Assembly (NCBI GenBank): GCA_004298015.1
Contig: SCSE01000044.1
Location: 1-55,142, forward strand
Source of the DNA: Rhodanobacter sp.
Lineage (GTDB): Bacteria > Pseudomonadota > Gammaproteobacteria > Xanthomonadales > Rhodanobacteraceae
DNA: 55,142 nt
Reading direction: 5' to 3'
Shown here: positions 37,824-45,803 of the stretch, piece after piece
Layout of the letters: the number at the start of each line of letters is the position of its first letter
Position numbering within the stretch: the first letter of the stretch is position 1
Program-made: the position numbers and the translations under genes
Notes under the pieces: model-generated
What the model was told of the DNA's origin: nothing
Seen by the model: the letters and a program-made list of their open reading frames with translations, nothing else
The model's database searches: none

Positions 37824-39452
37824 TTACAGTTCTCCGCGCTGGGCAATTGCGTGGATGCGGTCCGCCGTGCGGCATGCAATAGCTTGGATGGTCAACGACG
37901 GATTGACGCCGCCGACGGTAGGAAATACCGAGCCATCGCAGATCCAGAGGTTGGGGATGTCCCAGCTGCGGCAATCCGCGTTGACCACGCTGGTACGCGG
38001 ATCGTCGCCCATGCGTGCGGTACCGTTGAGGTGGCAGGTGTCGTCTTCCTGGCGCCAGATTTCCTTGCCTCCCGCCGCTTCCAGCGCCTGCTCCATGAAA
38101 TGGAGCGAGTGCGCGATGAGTTTTTTGTCGTTGTCGCAAAATGCATAGGTGATGCGTGCGATGGGCAGGCCGTACTGATCCTTTTCATCGGCGAGCGTGA
38201 CCCGGTTGCGCTCCTGCGGCAGGGTTTCACCGACGATCTTCAGCCCCGCCTGATGATTGTATTTCTGCATTTCCCGCGACAGTTCCGCGCCCCACAGGCC
38301 ACGCCCGTTCTGGGTCGACGCCCAACCCGCCGGCAACGGTCCCTGGCTCATGTAAGCGTAGCCTCCGAAAAAATCCTTGCCCTTGTCTTCGTAGTTCCAG
38401 TGTTCGTTGATCGAAAGCGAGGGTGGTCCCTTGTAGCCACGAATTTCCTCGTCCATGACGCCCCACACCGCCTGGTTGGACTGGACCATCAGGTTCTTGC
38501 CGACCAGCCCGGAGCTGTTGGCCAGGCCATCCGGAAAGCGATGGTTGGCCGACAGCAGCAACAGTCGAGGCGTCTCGATCGCGTAGCCAGCCACAACCAC
38601 ATTGCGGGCGCGCTGGAAGCGCCACGCACCGTCGCGAAAATATTCCACGCCCACCGCTCGGCCGACATCGTTGGTTTCGATCCGACCGGCCATCGCCAGA
38701 TCGCGGATTTCGGCGCCGGCTTTCAGTGCGCGGGGAATCCAGGTAACCAGCGCGCTCTGCTTGGCATTGGTCGCGCAGCCGGCCACGCAAAAACCGCGAT
38801 ACACGCACGGCGGCGATTTACCCTGTGGCGCGGACACGGTGGCCAGCGGCGTAGCGGACCAGGCCGTACCCATGGCCTCGGCACCGCGCGCCAGTACCAG
38901 CGCGGCGGCGTTGAGTTCATGTGAGCGGTACGGGTAACGCTTTCGCGGCGGCCCCCACGGGTAGTTGATGGGGCCGGCGATACTCAGCGCCTGTTCCACC
39001 TCGTCGTAGTAATGCCACATCTCGCGCCAATCGATCGGCCAGTCCGCTCCGTAGCCGAGCAGGCTGCGGCACTTGAACCACTCGGGCCGGAATCGCAGCG
39101 ACACCATGGCGAAATGCACCGTACTGCCGCCCACCGCCTTGCCACTATTGTTGCCGCCCATCTTCAACGGGTTTTCGCCGTCACAGATGCGTTCATCGGT
39201 CCAATACAGCTTTTGCTGGTGCGCCTCGTCGGAAGCGAACTCCTCAAGCGGCCGCCACCATGCGCCCGCGTCGAGTGCGACGACCTTGAAGCCTTGCTCG
39301 GCCAGCCGGCAGGCCAATGTCGCGCCGCCCGCGCCGGTACCTACAATGACGAAGTCCACCTCCTCGTCGCACGGGTACTCGCGCATCGGTACCCAGCCGC
39401 CCTTGCGGAACACATCGGGGGCGCGCCGGTCCCTGGCCCGTGGGTGCTGCAT
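37824..39452 (-). CDS. GMC-family flavoprotein oxidoreductase
   Basis: 542 residues, FAD-dependent dehydrogenase of the glucose-methanol-choline family, gluconate/sorbitol dehydrogenase-like branch. VDFVIVGTGAGGATLACRLAEQG binds FAD; NSGKAVGGSTVHFAM is the second signature; CHLNGTARMGDDP and VGGVNPSLTIQA carry the active-site His/Asn pair. A cysteine-rich CVYRGFCVAGC block sits in the substrate domain. No signal peptide, so cytoplasmic unless exported with its partner. ATG 39452 is 4 bases after the stop of the subunit-3 gene, with which it should form a complex oxidising a sugar or polyol. Substrate unknown. Confidence 0.85.
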   Translation of the reverse strand: MQHPRARDRRAPDVFRKGGWVPMREYPCDEEVDFVIVGTGAGGATLACRLAEQGFKVVALDAGAWWRPLEEFASDEAHQQKLYWTDERICDGENPLKMGGNNSGKAVGGSTVHFAMVSLRFRPEWFKCRSLLGYGADWPIDWREMWHYYDEVEQALSIAGPINYPWGPPRKRYPYRSHELNAAALVLARGAEAMGTAWSATPLATVSAPQGKSPPCVYRGFCVAGCATNAKQSALVTWIPRALKAGAEIRDLAMAGRIETNDVGRAVGVEYFRDGAWRFQRARNVVVAGYAIETPRLLLLSANHRFPDGLANSSGLVGKNLMVQSNQAVWGVMDEEIRGYKGPPSLSINEHWNYEDKGKDFFGGYAYMSQGPLPAGWASTQNGRGLWGAELSREMQKYNHQAGLKIVGETLPQERNRVTLADEKDQYGLPIARITYAFCDNDKKLIAHSLHFMEQALEAAGGKEIWRQEDDTCHLNGTARMGDDPRTSVVNADCRSWDIPNLWICDGSVFPTVGGVNPSLTIQAIACRTADRIHAIAQRGEL

Positions 39453-39456
39453 GGCA

Positions 39457-40113
39457 TCAGCGGACACGCGTGTTTTCCCCTTTGACTGTGGCGGCATTCT
39501 CCGCGGTGGCTTCGATCGCTTCCCACGGGTCGCGCCGGTTTTTGTTCAGCCGCACATAGCCACGTGGATTGGCCGGGCCGCCGAAACCGATCTCACTCCA
39601 CGATGCAGGGTGTGAGTAGTAGGCGCCGTACAGATCGTGCAACACACGTTCGCTGAAGAACAGATCGGATGGCATGCCCCGCCATGCTGCGGCGCGCAGC
39701 CTGCCGCACTGCATCTGTTCAACCAGCGCCGTCTGTCGATCCGGTGCCAGCTGGGCGAAGACCCTCTGGTGCTCGGCCTGGGCTTCGGCGTCCAATGCCG
39801 CCAATCCGGTGCACCAGGCTTCGCGCAAAGGCGGCAATCGTGCATCGCGCCAGCCGTCGCCCTGATCCTCCAGCAGCCGTGCGTCGAGCATGGCAGCCAC
39901 CGGCACGGCAAGCCTGTCGCCGGGCTGGGCGACCACGCAGTTACACAAGGCTGTGGCGGCCGCCCACTGCGCCGGGTCAAAAAAGCGGGGCTCCCGGGGC
40001 GTGGAAAGCCGATCTTCCACCACCTGGCGGGTGATCGGATCCCACGAAGGCGTGTTGCGCTTGTTCAACACGTCGTAGCCTGGATATCGGGTCGTGGTGG
40101 CGTCGTTGTTCAT
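39457..40113 (-). CDS. Gluconate 2-dehydrogenase subunit 3-like protein
   Basis: 218 residues, small partner of GMC dehydrogenases. FFDPAQWAAATALCNCVVAQP fits the subunit-3 pattern (…F…E..T…I.A..IIP…). The C-terminus (SDLFFSERVLHDLYGAYYSHPASWSEIGFGGPANPRGYV) is also conserved in the family. Family members often carry a Tat signal; none is visible here. ATG overlaps the stop of the membrane-protein gene upstream region by 4 bases (ATGA at 40110-40113). Confidence 0.8.
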   Translation of the reverse strand: MNNDATTTRYPGYDVLNKRNTPSWDPITRQVVEDRLSTPREPRFFDPAQWAAATALCNCVVAQPGDRLAVPVAAMLDARLLEDQGDGWRDARLPPLREAWCTGLAALDAEAQAEHQRVFAQLAPDRQTALVEQMQCGRLRAAAWRGMPSDLFFSERVLHDLYGAYYSHPASWSEIGFGGPANPRGYVRLNKNRRDPWEAIEATAENAATVKGENTRVR

Positions 40114-41057
40114 TTTTCGGTCTGCCTCAGTCGAAGGGCGGCGAGCCCGGCCAGTGCCAGCGCGGTGAAGCTGGGCGGGGCGGGTAGCGGCGGCCCACTG
40201 GGGATGTTCTGGCTCCAGTTGCGCCAGCCTCCCTGGCAGCGGGCAATACCGCGAGCATGGAAACCCATGCCAAGAAGGCCAAGCCCTGCCGTGAGACGCA
40301 ACCACCAGCGCGTGCGAGGACGCGGTCTGGGACGAGTGAGCGCGGTTTGCGCCATCAATGCTGCCGCTACCGGCGGAATAATTACCGGGGCATACATCGC
40401 CGGGTGTTGGAACGCGCCACGGAAATGCAGCAGGCCAACCTCGCCTACCGTGCCCAACAAGCCTGCGCTCACCGCCAGCGCCAGTGCACTGCCTGCGGGC
40501 ATGCCCAGCAGATGCGGATCTTCGGCCGGCTGGTCGCGAAGACGCTCGCCGATGGCCCCCAGGCCGCCGGACAACAGAAGCGCCGTCGGCGCTCCCAGCG
40601 GGGCCGCGTAGAACAGGTTGTTCCAGCTCCAGCCACCGGTTCGCTTGGTCACATTGTAGATATGGAAGCCGGTTCCCACGATACCAGCCACTGCGGCGAA
40701 GGCATAGATGCCGTGGCGCACGGGATGAGAGGCCGCGCGTCGGTCGTGACCGCCATGAAGCCCGGCAAAGAACGACAAGCTCGCCGAAACCAGGGGAATA
40801 AACATCGCCGGATTCTTGAACGATCCACGGTAATGTTCGACTGCGCTGTCAGCCAGCACTGACAGTGCCAACAAGGATGAGCTGTGGTTGAACCGGCTGG
40901 CCGCGGCGATGTGCATCGGTATCTCTCGGCCCGCCTGTCGCCGCAACGCCTGCCGCGGCGGGCGGGCCGGCTTGCGCGCCCCCAGGACCGTGGTGGCAAG
41001 GGCCATTCCGCCCAGTGCCAGAAGCATCGTGGTATCGCTGCGCACGCGTTGTTTCAT
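40110..41057 (-). CDS. Internally duplicated membrane protein of unknown function
   Basis: 315 residues, about seven hydrophobic segments, no recognised family. Two homologous halves: residues ~60-170 and ~190-305. Each has a helix, then HYRGSFKNPAMFIP (H75) or HFRGAFQHPAMYAP (H211), another helix, then GTGFHIYN…GGWSWN (H132) or GMGFHARG…GGWRNW (H267). The stop overlaps the start of subunit 3 by 4 bases, so it is made together with the dehydrogenase pair and could anchor it or take its electrons. That role is inference. Confidence 0.7.
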   Translation of the reverse strand: MKQRVRSDTTMLLALGGMALATTVLGARKPARPPRQALRRQAGREIPMHIAAASRFNHSSSLLALSVLADSAVEHYRGSFKNPAMFIPLVSASLSFFAGLHGGHDRRAASHPVRHGIYAFAAVAGIVGTGFHIYNVTKRTGGWSWNNLFYAAPLGAPTALLLSGGLGAIGERLRDQPAEDPHLLGMPAGSALALAVSAGLLGTVGEVGLLHFRGAFQHPAMYAPVIIPPVAAALMAQTALTRPRPRPRTRWWLRLTAGLGLLGMGFHARGIARCQGGWRNWSQNIPSGPPLPAPPSFTALALAGLAALRLRQTEK

Positions 41058-41109
41058 ACCTCTTCCTCACATTGCCGTCGAACAGGTGCCATTGGCCACA
41101 CCCGCTGGA

Positions 41110-42138
41110 TCAGTCATCACGCTCAATTCGGTCGGGTCGAACTTGACGCCGTGCCAGCAGTGTCCGAGTCGCCAGCAACGCGGCGCCTAGCAGGCCGGCG
41201 GCGACAGTGCCACGATGGGTAGTAGCCCACAGCTGCGGACTCCATAGACGTGAGCGGTCGTCGAAACGACCATGCGTGCCGAAATCGCGGTCGACGGGTT
41301 CGAACAGGTTGTCCGGGCGGTCAGCTGGCACGGGTTGTTCATCCATCTGCCCCGAATAACCTTGTTTGGCCAGCATGCGATCGGCCAGCCACGGCACCAA
41401 CCCATTGCCGAGGATCGCCTTGACGGCGGGATAGCCCACCCACAATTCGCGTCGTCGATGATGCGCCGCGTAGTGGATCCCGGCGGCCGCCACCTCGGGC
41501 TGGAAGATCGGCGGCACCGGCTGTGGCCGGCACGGCATTTTGGTCCGCCCCCATTGGAACTGGGGGGTGTTGAATGCCGACAGCTGTACCATGGTTACCG
41601 AGACCTTGCTTTTTTCGTGCATCAGTTCGACGCGCAAGGCATCGGTGAAGCCGCGGATGGCAAACTTGGCGCCGCAATAAGCCGACTGCAGGGGAATCGC
41701 ACGATAGGCCAGCGCCGACCCCACTTGCACGATCTTGCCGCGATTGCGCGGGCGCATCCGCTTGAGGGCCGACATGGTGCCGTGTACGGCACCCAGGTAG
41801 GTGACCTCGGTGGCGCGACGAAACTCCTCGGCGGTGATTTCGCTGACCGGCGCGAAGATGGTCGCCATGGCCGCGTTTATCCAGATATCGATCGGGCCCA
41901 GCTCCTGCTCGACACGCTCGGCAGCCAGCTCGACCTGGGCCGCATCGGCAACGTCGACGGGGATCGCCAATACCTCGCAGCCTGCGGCGCGCAGCTCTGC
42001 TGCCGCGCCATCGAGTGCCTTGCTGGCCCGCGCCAGCAGCGCCACCCGGGCGCCGTCACGCGCAAACCGTCGGGCGGTCGCGCGTCCGACTCCCGCGGAT
42101 GAGCCGGTAATGACGACGACTTCGGTTCGTTTGTTCAT
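41110..42138 (-). CDS. SDR-family oxidoreductase with C-terminal TM
   Basis: 342 residues. TGSSAGVGRATARRFA binds NAD(P); the catalytic set is Ser in VGSALAYRA and YCGAK (YxxxK). The C-terminal ~90 residues go beyond a classical SDR and end in a hydrophobic helix (GTVAAGLLGAALLATRTLL) with a basic tail, suggesting membrane tethering. Oxidises or reduces a carbonyl/alcohol; substrate unknown. ASRT gene ends 10 bases upstream. Confidence 0.87.
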   Translation of the reverse strand: MNKRTEVVVITGSSAGVGRATARRFARDGARVALLARASKALDGAAAELRAAGCEVLAIPVDVADAAQVELAAERVEQELGPIDIWINAAMATIFAPVSEITAEEFRRATEVTYLGAVHGTMSALKRMRPRNRGKIVQVGSALAYRAIPLQSAYCGAKFAIRGFTDALRVELMHEKSKVSVTMVQLSAFNTPQFQWGRTKMPCRPQPVPPIFQPEVAAAGIHYAAHHRRRELWVGYPAVKAILGNGLVPWLADRMLAKQGYSGQMDEQPVPADRPDNLFEPVDRDFGTHGRFDDRSRLWSPQLWATTHRGTVAAGLLGAALLATRTLLARRQVRPDRIERDD

Positions 42139-42148
42139 GGGTTTTCCA

Positions 42149-42546
42149 TCAGTGGGTGTCACCGGCATAGGCTATCGTCGACATCAGCGCCAACGCCGCC
42201 TGGCGCGAATCCAGCCGGGTGTGCTGTACCACGATGGGTACGTCCGATTCGATGACGCTGGCGTAAGGGGTGTCGCGTGGAATCGACTCCGGATCGCTCA
42301 AGTCGTTGAAGCGCAGATGCAACGTCCGCCGGGCAGGCACCGTCACCTGGTAGGGGCCCGCCGGCTCTCTGTCCTTGAAATAGATATGCAGCGATACATG
42401 AGCCTCCACACTGTTGCAGTTGAGAAGGCAGGCGGCTTCATGACTGACAAAACGGGGATCGTCCGGATCGCTGCTGGTCGGGGGGATATAGCCCTCGGCA
42501 ATCGCCCAGCGACGATGACCGAGTGGTGGGGGGCGGGTGGGTTCAT
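42149..42546 (-). CDS. ASRT (sensory-rhodopsin-transducer) family protein, apparent frameshift
   Basis: Small beta-sandwich protein of the Anabaena sensory rhodopsin transducer family. The family sequence runs from WAIAEGYIPPT, DDPRFVSHEAACLLNC, through AHVSLHIYFKDREPAGPY, VPARRTLHLRFNDL, to VPIVVQHTRLDSRQA. The frame that codes for this has no ATG, GTG, TTG or CTG before the WAIAEGY block; only an internal ATG at 42409 is available. ATG 42546, with AGAGG nine bases upstream, is in another frame. One extra base in the six-G run 42528-42533 would join them into a 132-residue protein of normal length. No rhodopsin gene is in the window. Confidence 0.8.
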
Positions 42547-42577
42547 GGTTCGGGACCTCTATTCATCGGGCAATCAT

Positions 42578-43726
42578 TCAGGCGTCGATTCGATAGCGCT
42601 CGATATCCTGTGGTTTGAGTTCCAGACCCAGGCCAGGCCGGGTGGGATCGACCTGCAGGGCACCGCCGTGCAGCTGGGGAAGACCATCGAAAAACATCGA
42701 TTCGATGCGTACGTGGTCGTGGAAATACTCCACGTGCCTGAGCAACGGAACCGCACTGCAGACGTGTGCATGCAAATGCGGTGCGCAATGCGCCGAGACA
42801 GGGATGCCGAATCCCCGCGCGACGGCCGCACACTCCATGAATCCGGTGAACCCACCGCAGCGCGTGCTGTCGATTTGCAGGCAGTCGACTGCGCCGGCCT
42901 GCAGCATGCGGCGGAAGTACCACACGCCCCAACCGTATTCGCCGGCAGCAATATCCATGCCGGGCGGGGCACGGTCGCGCATCAGGCGAAGGCCTTCCAG
43001 GTCGCGTGAGGGCAACGGCTCCTCGAACCAGCAGACATCCTGTTCGGCGAAGTCGTGCGCCAGGGCCAGCGCCTGCTTGCGCGTATAGCCACCGTTGCCA
43101 TCTACCATGAGGTTGGCATCTCCACCAATGGCCTCGCGCACCGCGCGTACCCTGCCCGGGTCCACGGCAGGGTTGGTTCCCACCTTCATTTTCACCCGGG
43201 GAATGCCTTGATCCACCCAGCCGGACAGCTGGCTCTGCAGACGTTTGAGCGAGTAGGAGGTGAAGCCGCCACTGCCGTAGACGGGCACCATGGGTCGGCA
43301 GCGTCCCAGAAGATCGACCACCGACCGCCCCAGCAGCTTGCCCTTGAGATCCCATAACGCGTGATCGATCGCGGACATGGCCATCAAGCCCATACCCGGG
43401 CGCCCGATATTGCGCAAGCTCCGGTACATCGAGGTCCACAGCGCAGGAATGTCCAGCGGATTGCCGCCGACCAGCGCCCCGCGCAGCGGGTCGGCAATCA
43501 CCAACGCGGCACCCCGGTGCGCGTACGTATAGCCGATGCCTACCCGATCTCCGCTACGCACTTGCGCAAGCACAAGGGTGGTCGAATCCCACTCGAGCGT
43601 GCCGTCGGCCTCGGGCTGATCGGTCGGTACGGCATAGGCTGTCGCCTCGACGGCATCGATCTTCGGGTCAGATGAGGCTGGACCCGGTGGCGCCTGCGTC
43701 GTCTTCTTGCGTTTCGAGCCGCTCAC
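42578..43726 (-). CDS. Enolase-superfamily (mandelate racemase type) sugar-acid dehydratase
   Basis: 382 residues. Active-site residues are visible: KMK (179-181), metal ligands D209 (LMVDGNGGY), E235 (WFEEP) and E263 (AAGEYG), and a D286 (QIDSTRCGG) / H313 (SAHC) dyad. D286-H313 spacing (27) equals that of mandelate racemase, placing it in the MR subgroup, mostly acid-sugar dehydratases. It would abstract the alpha proton of an aldonate or aldarate and eliminate water. Starts 5 bases after the TPP enzyme stop. The precise sugar acid is unknown. Confidence 0.85.
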   Translation of the reverse strand: MSGSKRKKTTQAPPGPASSDPKIDAVEATAYAVPTDQPEADGTLEWDSTTLVLAQVRSGDRVGIGYTYAHRGAALVIADPLRGALVGGNPLDIPALWTSMYRSLRNIGRPGMGLMAMSAIDHALWDLKGKLLGRSVVDLLGRCRPMVPVYGSGGFTSYSLKRLQSQLSGWVDQGIPRVKMKVGTNPAVDPGRVRAVREAIGGDANLMVDGNGGYTRKQALALAHDFAEQDVCWFEEPLPSRDLEGLRLMRDRAPPGMDIAAGEYGWGVWYFRRMLQAGAVDCLQIDSTRCGGFTGFMECAAVARGFGIPVSAHCAPHLHAHVCSAVPLLRHVEYFHDHVRIESMFFDGLPQLHGGALQVDPTRPGLGLELKPQDIERYRIDA

Positions 43727-43731
43727 GGGCG

Positions 43732-45525
43732 CTAGGCCTTTTCGCCAGGGAGCAATCCGGACATCAGGTCGCGTACGCTCTGACGGATGATGCCGATTTC
43801 ATTCGGATCGCCCTTCATCAAGGTGGTCGTGAACGCCCGCGCCTGGGCCAGTGTGATATGCGGTGGCAGCGGCGGCACGTCAGGATCGGAGAGGATCTCG
43901 ATCAGGGTGGGCCGGTCGGCGGCGAAAGCTTCTTCCCACGCCTCCGCCAGGTCGGCGGGATCGCTTACCCGAATGCCCTTGAAGCCCAGTATTTCCTCGG
44001 CATAGCGCGCGTAGGGGAAGTCCTCCACGTACTGCGATGCCTCGAATTTCGGATCGCCCGCCATGGCACGCTGTTCCCATGTCACTTGATTGAGGTCGTG
44101 ATTGGCCAGCACCATCACCACGAAGCTCGGATTGCTCCAGTCCTTCCAGTACTGTTTGACCGTTATCAGCTCCGCGTTGCCATTCATCTGCATCGCGCCA
44201 TCGCCGACGATGGCCAGTACGGGTCGATCGGGATACGCCATCTTGGCGGCGATGGCGTACGGCACACCGCTCCCCATGGTGGCCAGTTTGCCCGAGAGGG
44301 AACCCATCATGCCCCGGCGGATTTTTACGTCGCGGGCGTACCAGTTCGTATGTGACCCGCAATCTCCACAGAGGATCACGTCGTCGGGCAGCTTGGGCGA
44401 AAGTTCCCAGAAAATGCGTTGTGGGTTGATCGGGTTGGCCGGTTCCATCGCCTTCGCCTCGAGCGCGCGCCACCACTTGCGCACGTTCAGCTCGATGCGC
44501 TCGCGCCAATCCGGGTTGTCCTTGGCCTTCAACATGGGCAACAGCCGCTTGAGGACCTCGGCACTGTCACCGATAAGGTTCACTTCGGTCGGATAGCGCA
44601 TCGACACATAGCGCGGATTGATGTCGATTTGCACGGCTTTGGCCTGACCGTCTGCAGGCAGGAATTCGGCATACGGGAAAGTGGTGCCTATCATCAGCAA
44701 GGTGTCGCAGTCATTCATCATCTGCCAGCTCGGCTTGGTACCCAGCAAACCGATGGAGCCCGTCACGAACGGCAGGTCATCCGGCAGTGCCGCCTTGCCC
44801 AGCAACGCCTTGGCCACCCCCGCATCGAGGCGGTTCGCGACCGCCACCACCTCATCGCCTGCGTGGAGTGCGCCGGCACCGATCAGGATCGCCACCCTGC
44901 GGCCGGCGTTCAGTACGTCGGCCGCCGCGCGCAGCTCTTCATCGCTCGGTGTTGGATGTGAATTCGCATAGCCGATGCCGGAATAGACTTCGCCATGCTT
45001 GCGCGGCGGACTGGCGACGGCATCCATTTCCTGCAGGTCATTGGGTACGATGACGCAGGTTACGCAGCGCTCGGCCGCGGCGATGCGCAGGGCTCGATCG
45101 ATCACATGACGAGCCTGCGCCGGTGCCATCAAGGTCTCGACGTAACCGCTCACGTCCTTGAACAGCGTTTGCAGATCGACTTCCTGTTGGTAATCGCTCC
45201 CCAATGCGGTGCGTGCCTGCTGGCCGACGATCGCCAGCACCGGCATGTGGTCCATCTTGGCGTCATAGAGTCCGTTGAGAAGGTGGATCGCCCCCGGCCC
45301 TGATGTCGCCAGGCAGACACCCACTTCACCGGTGAACTTGGCATGCCCACCAGCCATGAATGCCGCCATTTCCTCATGCCGGACACGCACGTAATCGAAG
45401 CGCTCGGAGACGCGCCCCATCGCTCCCATGATGCCGTTGATGCCATCGCCCGGAAATCCGAAGATTCGGCGTATGCCCCAGTCACTGAGGCGTTGAAGAA
45501 TATAGTCGGCGACGGTCTGGCTCAT
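43732..45525 (-). CDS. Thiamine-pyrophosphate-requiring enzyme (pyruvate oxidase/PoxB-like)
   Basis: 597 residues with the three-domain TPP-enzyme layout. N-terminal FGFPGDGINGIMGAM with the catalytic Glu in RVRHEEMAAFMAGGHAK; LATSGPGAIHLLNGLYDAK. The C-terminal TPP/Mg motif is GDGAMQMNGNAELITV…NHDLNQVTWE. Closest in wording to pyruvate oxidase/pyruvate:quinone oxidoreductase and acetolactate-synthase-like proteins. If PoxB-like, it would pass electrons to quinone, suiting the divergent cyo operon. First gene of the minus-strand oxidation operon; GGAAAG before ATG. Confidence 0.85.
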   Translation of the reverse strand: MSQTVADYILQRLSDWGIRRIFGFPGDGINGIMGAMGRVSERFDYVRVRHEEMAAFMAGGHAKFTGEVGVCLATSGPGAIHLLNGLYDAKMDHMPVLAIVGQQARTALGSDYQQEVDLQTLFKDVSGYVETLMAPAQARHVIDRALRIAAAERCVTCVIVPNDLQEMDAVASPPRKHGEVYSGIGYANSHPTPSDEELRAAADVLNAGRRVAILIGAGALHAGDEVVAVANRLDAGVAKALLGKAALPDDLPFVTGSIGLLGTKPSWQMMNDCDTLLMIGTTFPYAEFLPADGQAKAVQIDINPRYVSMRYPTEVNLIGDSAEVLKRLLPMLKAKDNPDWRERIELNVRKWWRALEAKAMEPANPINPQRIFWELSPKLPDDVILCGDCGSHTNWYARDVKIRRGMMGSLSGKLATMGSGVPYAIAAKMAYPDRPVLAIVGDGAMQMNGNAELITVKQYWKDWSNPSFVVMVLANHDLNQVTWEQRAMAGDPKFEASQYVEDFPYARYAEEILGFKGIRVSDPADLAEAWEEAFAADRPTLIEILSDPDVPPLPPHITLAQARAFTTTLMKGDPNEIGIIRQSVRDLMSGLLPGEKA

Positions 45526-45803
45526 AGTCTTTCCGCGGGGTCCGGGTTAAGAGATGGATTGCAGGACAGGAGGCTGCTCTGTGCACGATGAAGGACGAGT
45601 GCACCTCCTGTGCTCGCGGGGTGAATCACACCATTCCGGCGCGAAATTCATCAGCGAAAGAAAAAACGCATGCGCAAAAAAATACGGCTTGTTGTGTACG
45701 CGGCGTTGCCATCGTTGTCGCCATGTCGTCACATCCGGGGGCATAGTTTTCCGATTATCTCCAGTGACCCAACGACCGGCATTCACCCCAAGGCGATCGA
45801 AAC
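45526..45803. promoter_or_regulatory. Divergent control region of the oxidation module
   Basis: Separates the TPP-enzyme operon (minus) from the glycosidase-cyo operon (plus), so both promoters and any shared operator are here. A perfect inverted repeat ACAGGAGG (45566-45573)/CCTCCTGT (45604-45611), enclosing a GTGCA/TGCA pair, lies in the leader of the minus operon. A/T-rich stretch 45650-45700 is the likeliest promoter zone. No clear regulator site was identified. Confidence 0.4.

Noticed and set aside
42149..42409. 86-residue protein starting at the ATG at 42409
   Set aside because: This truncated form starts in the middle of the ASRT fold; family sequence continues upstream, so a frameshift or unusual start is a better explanation.
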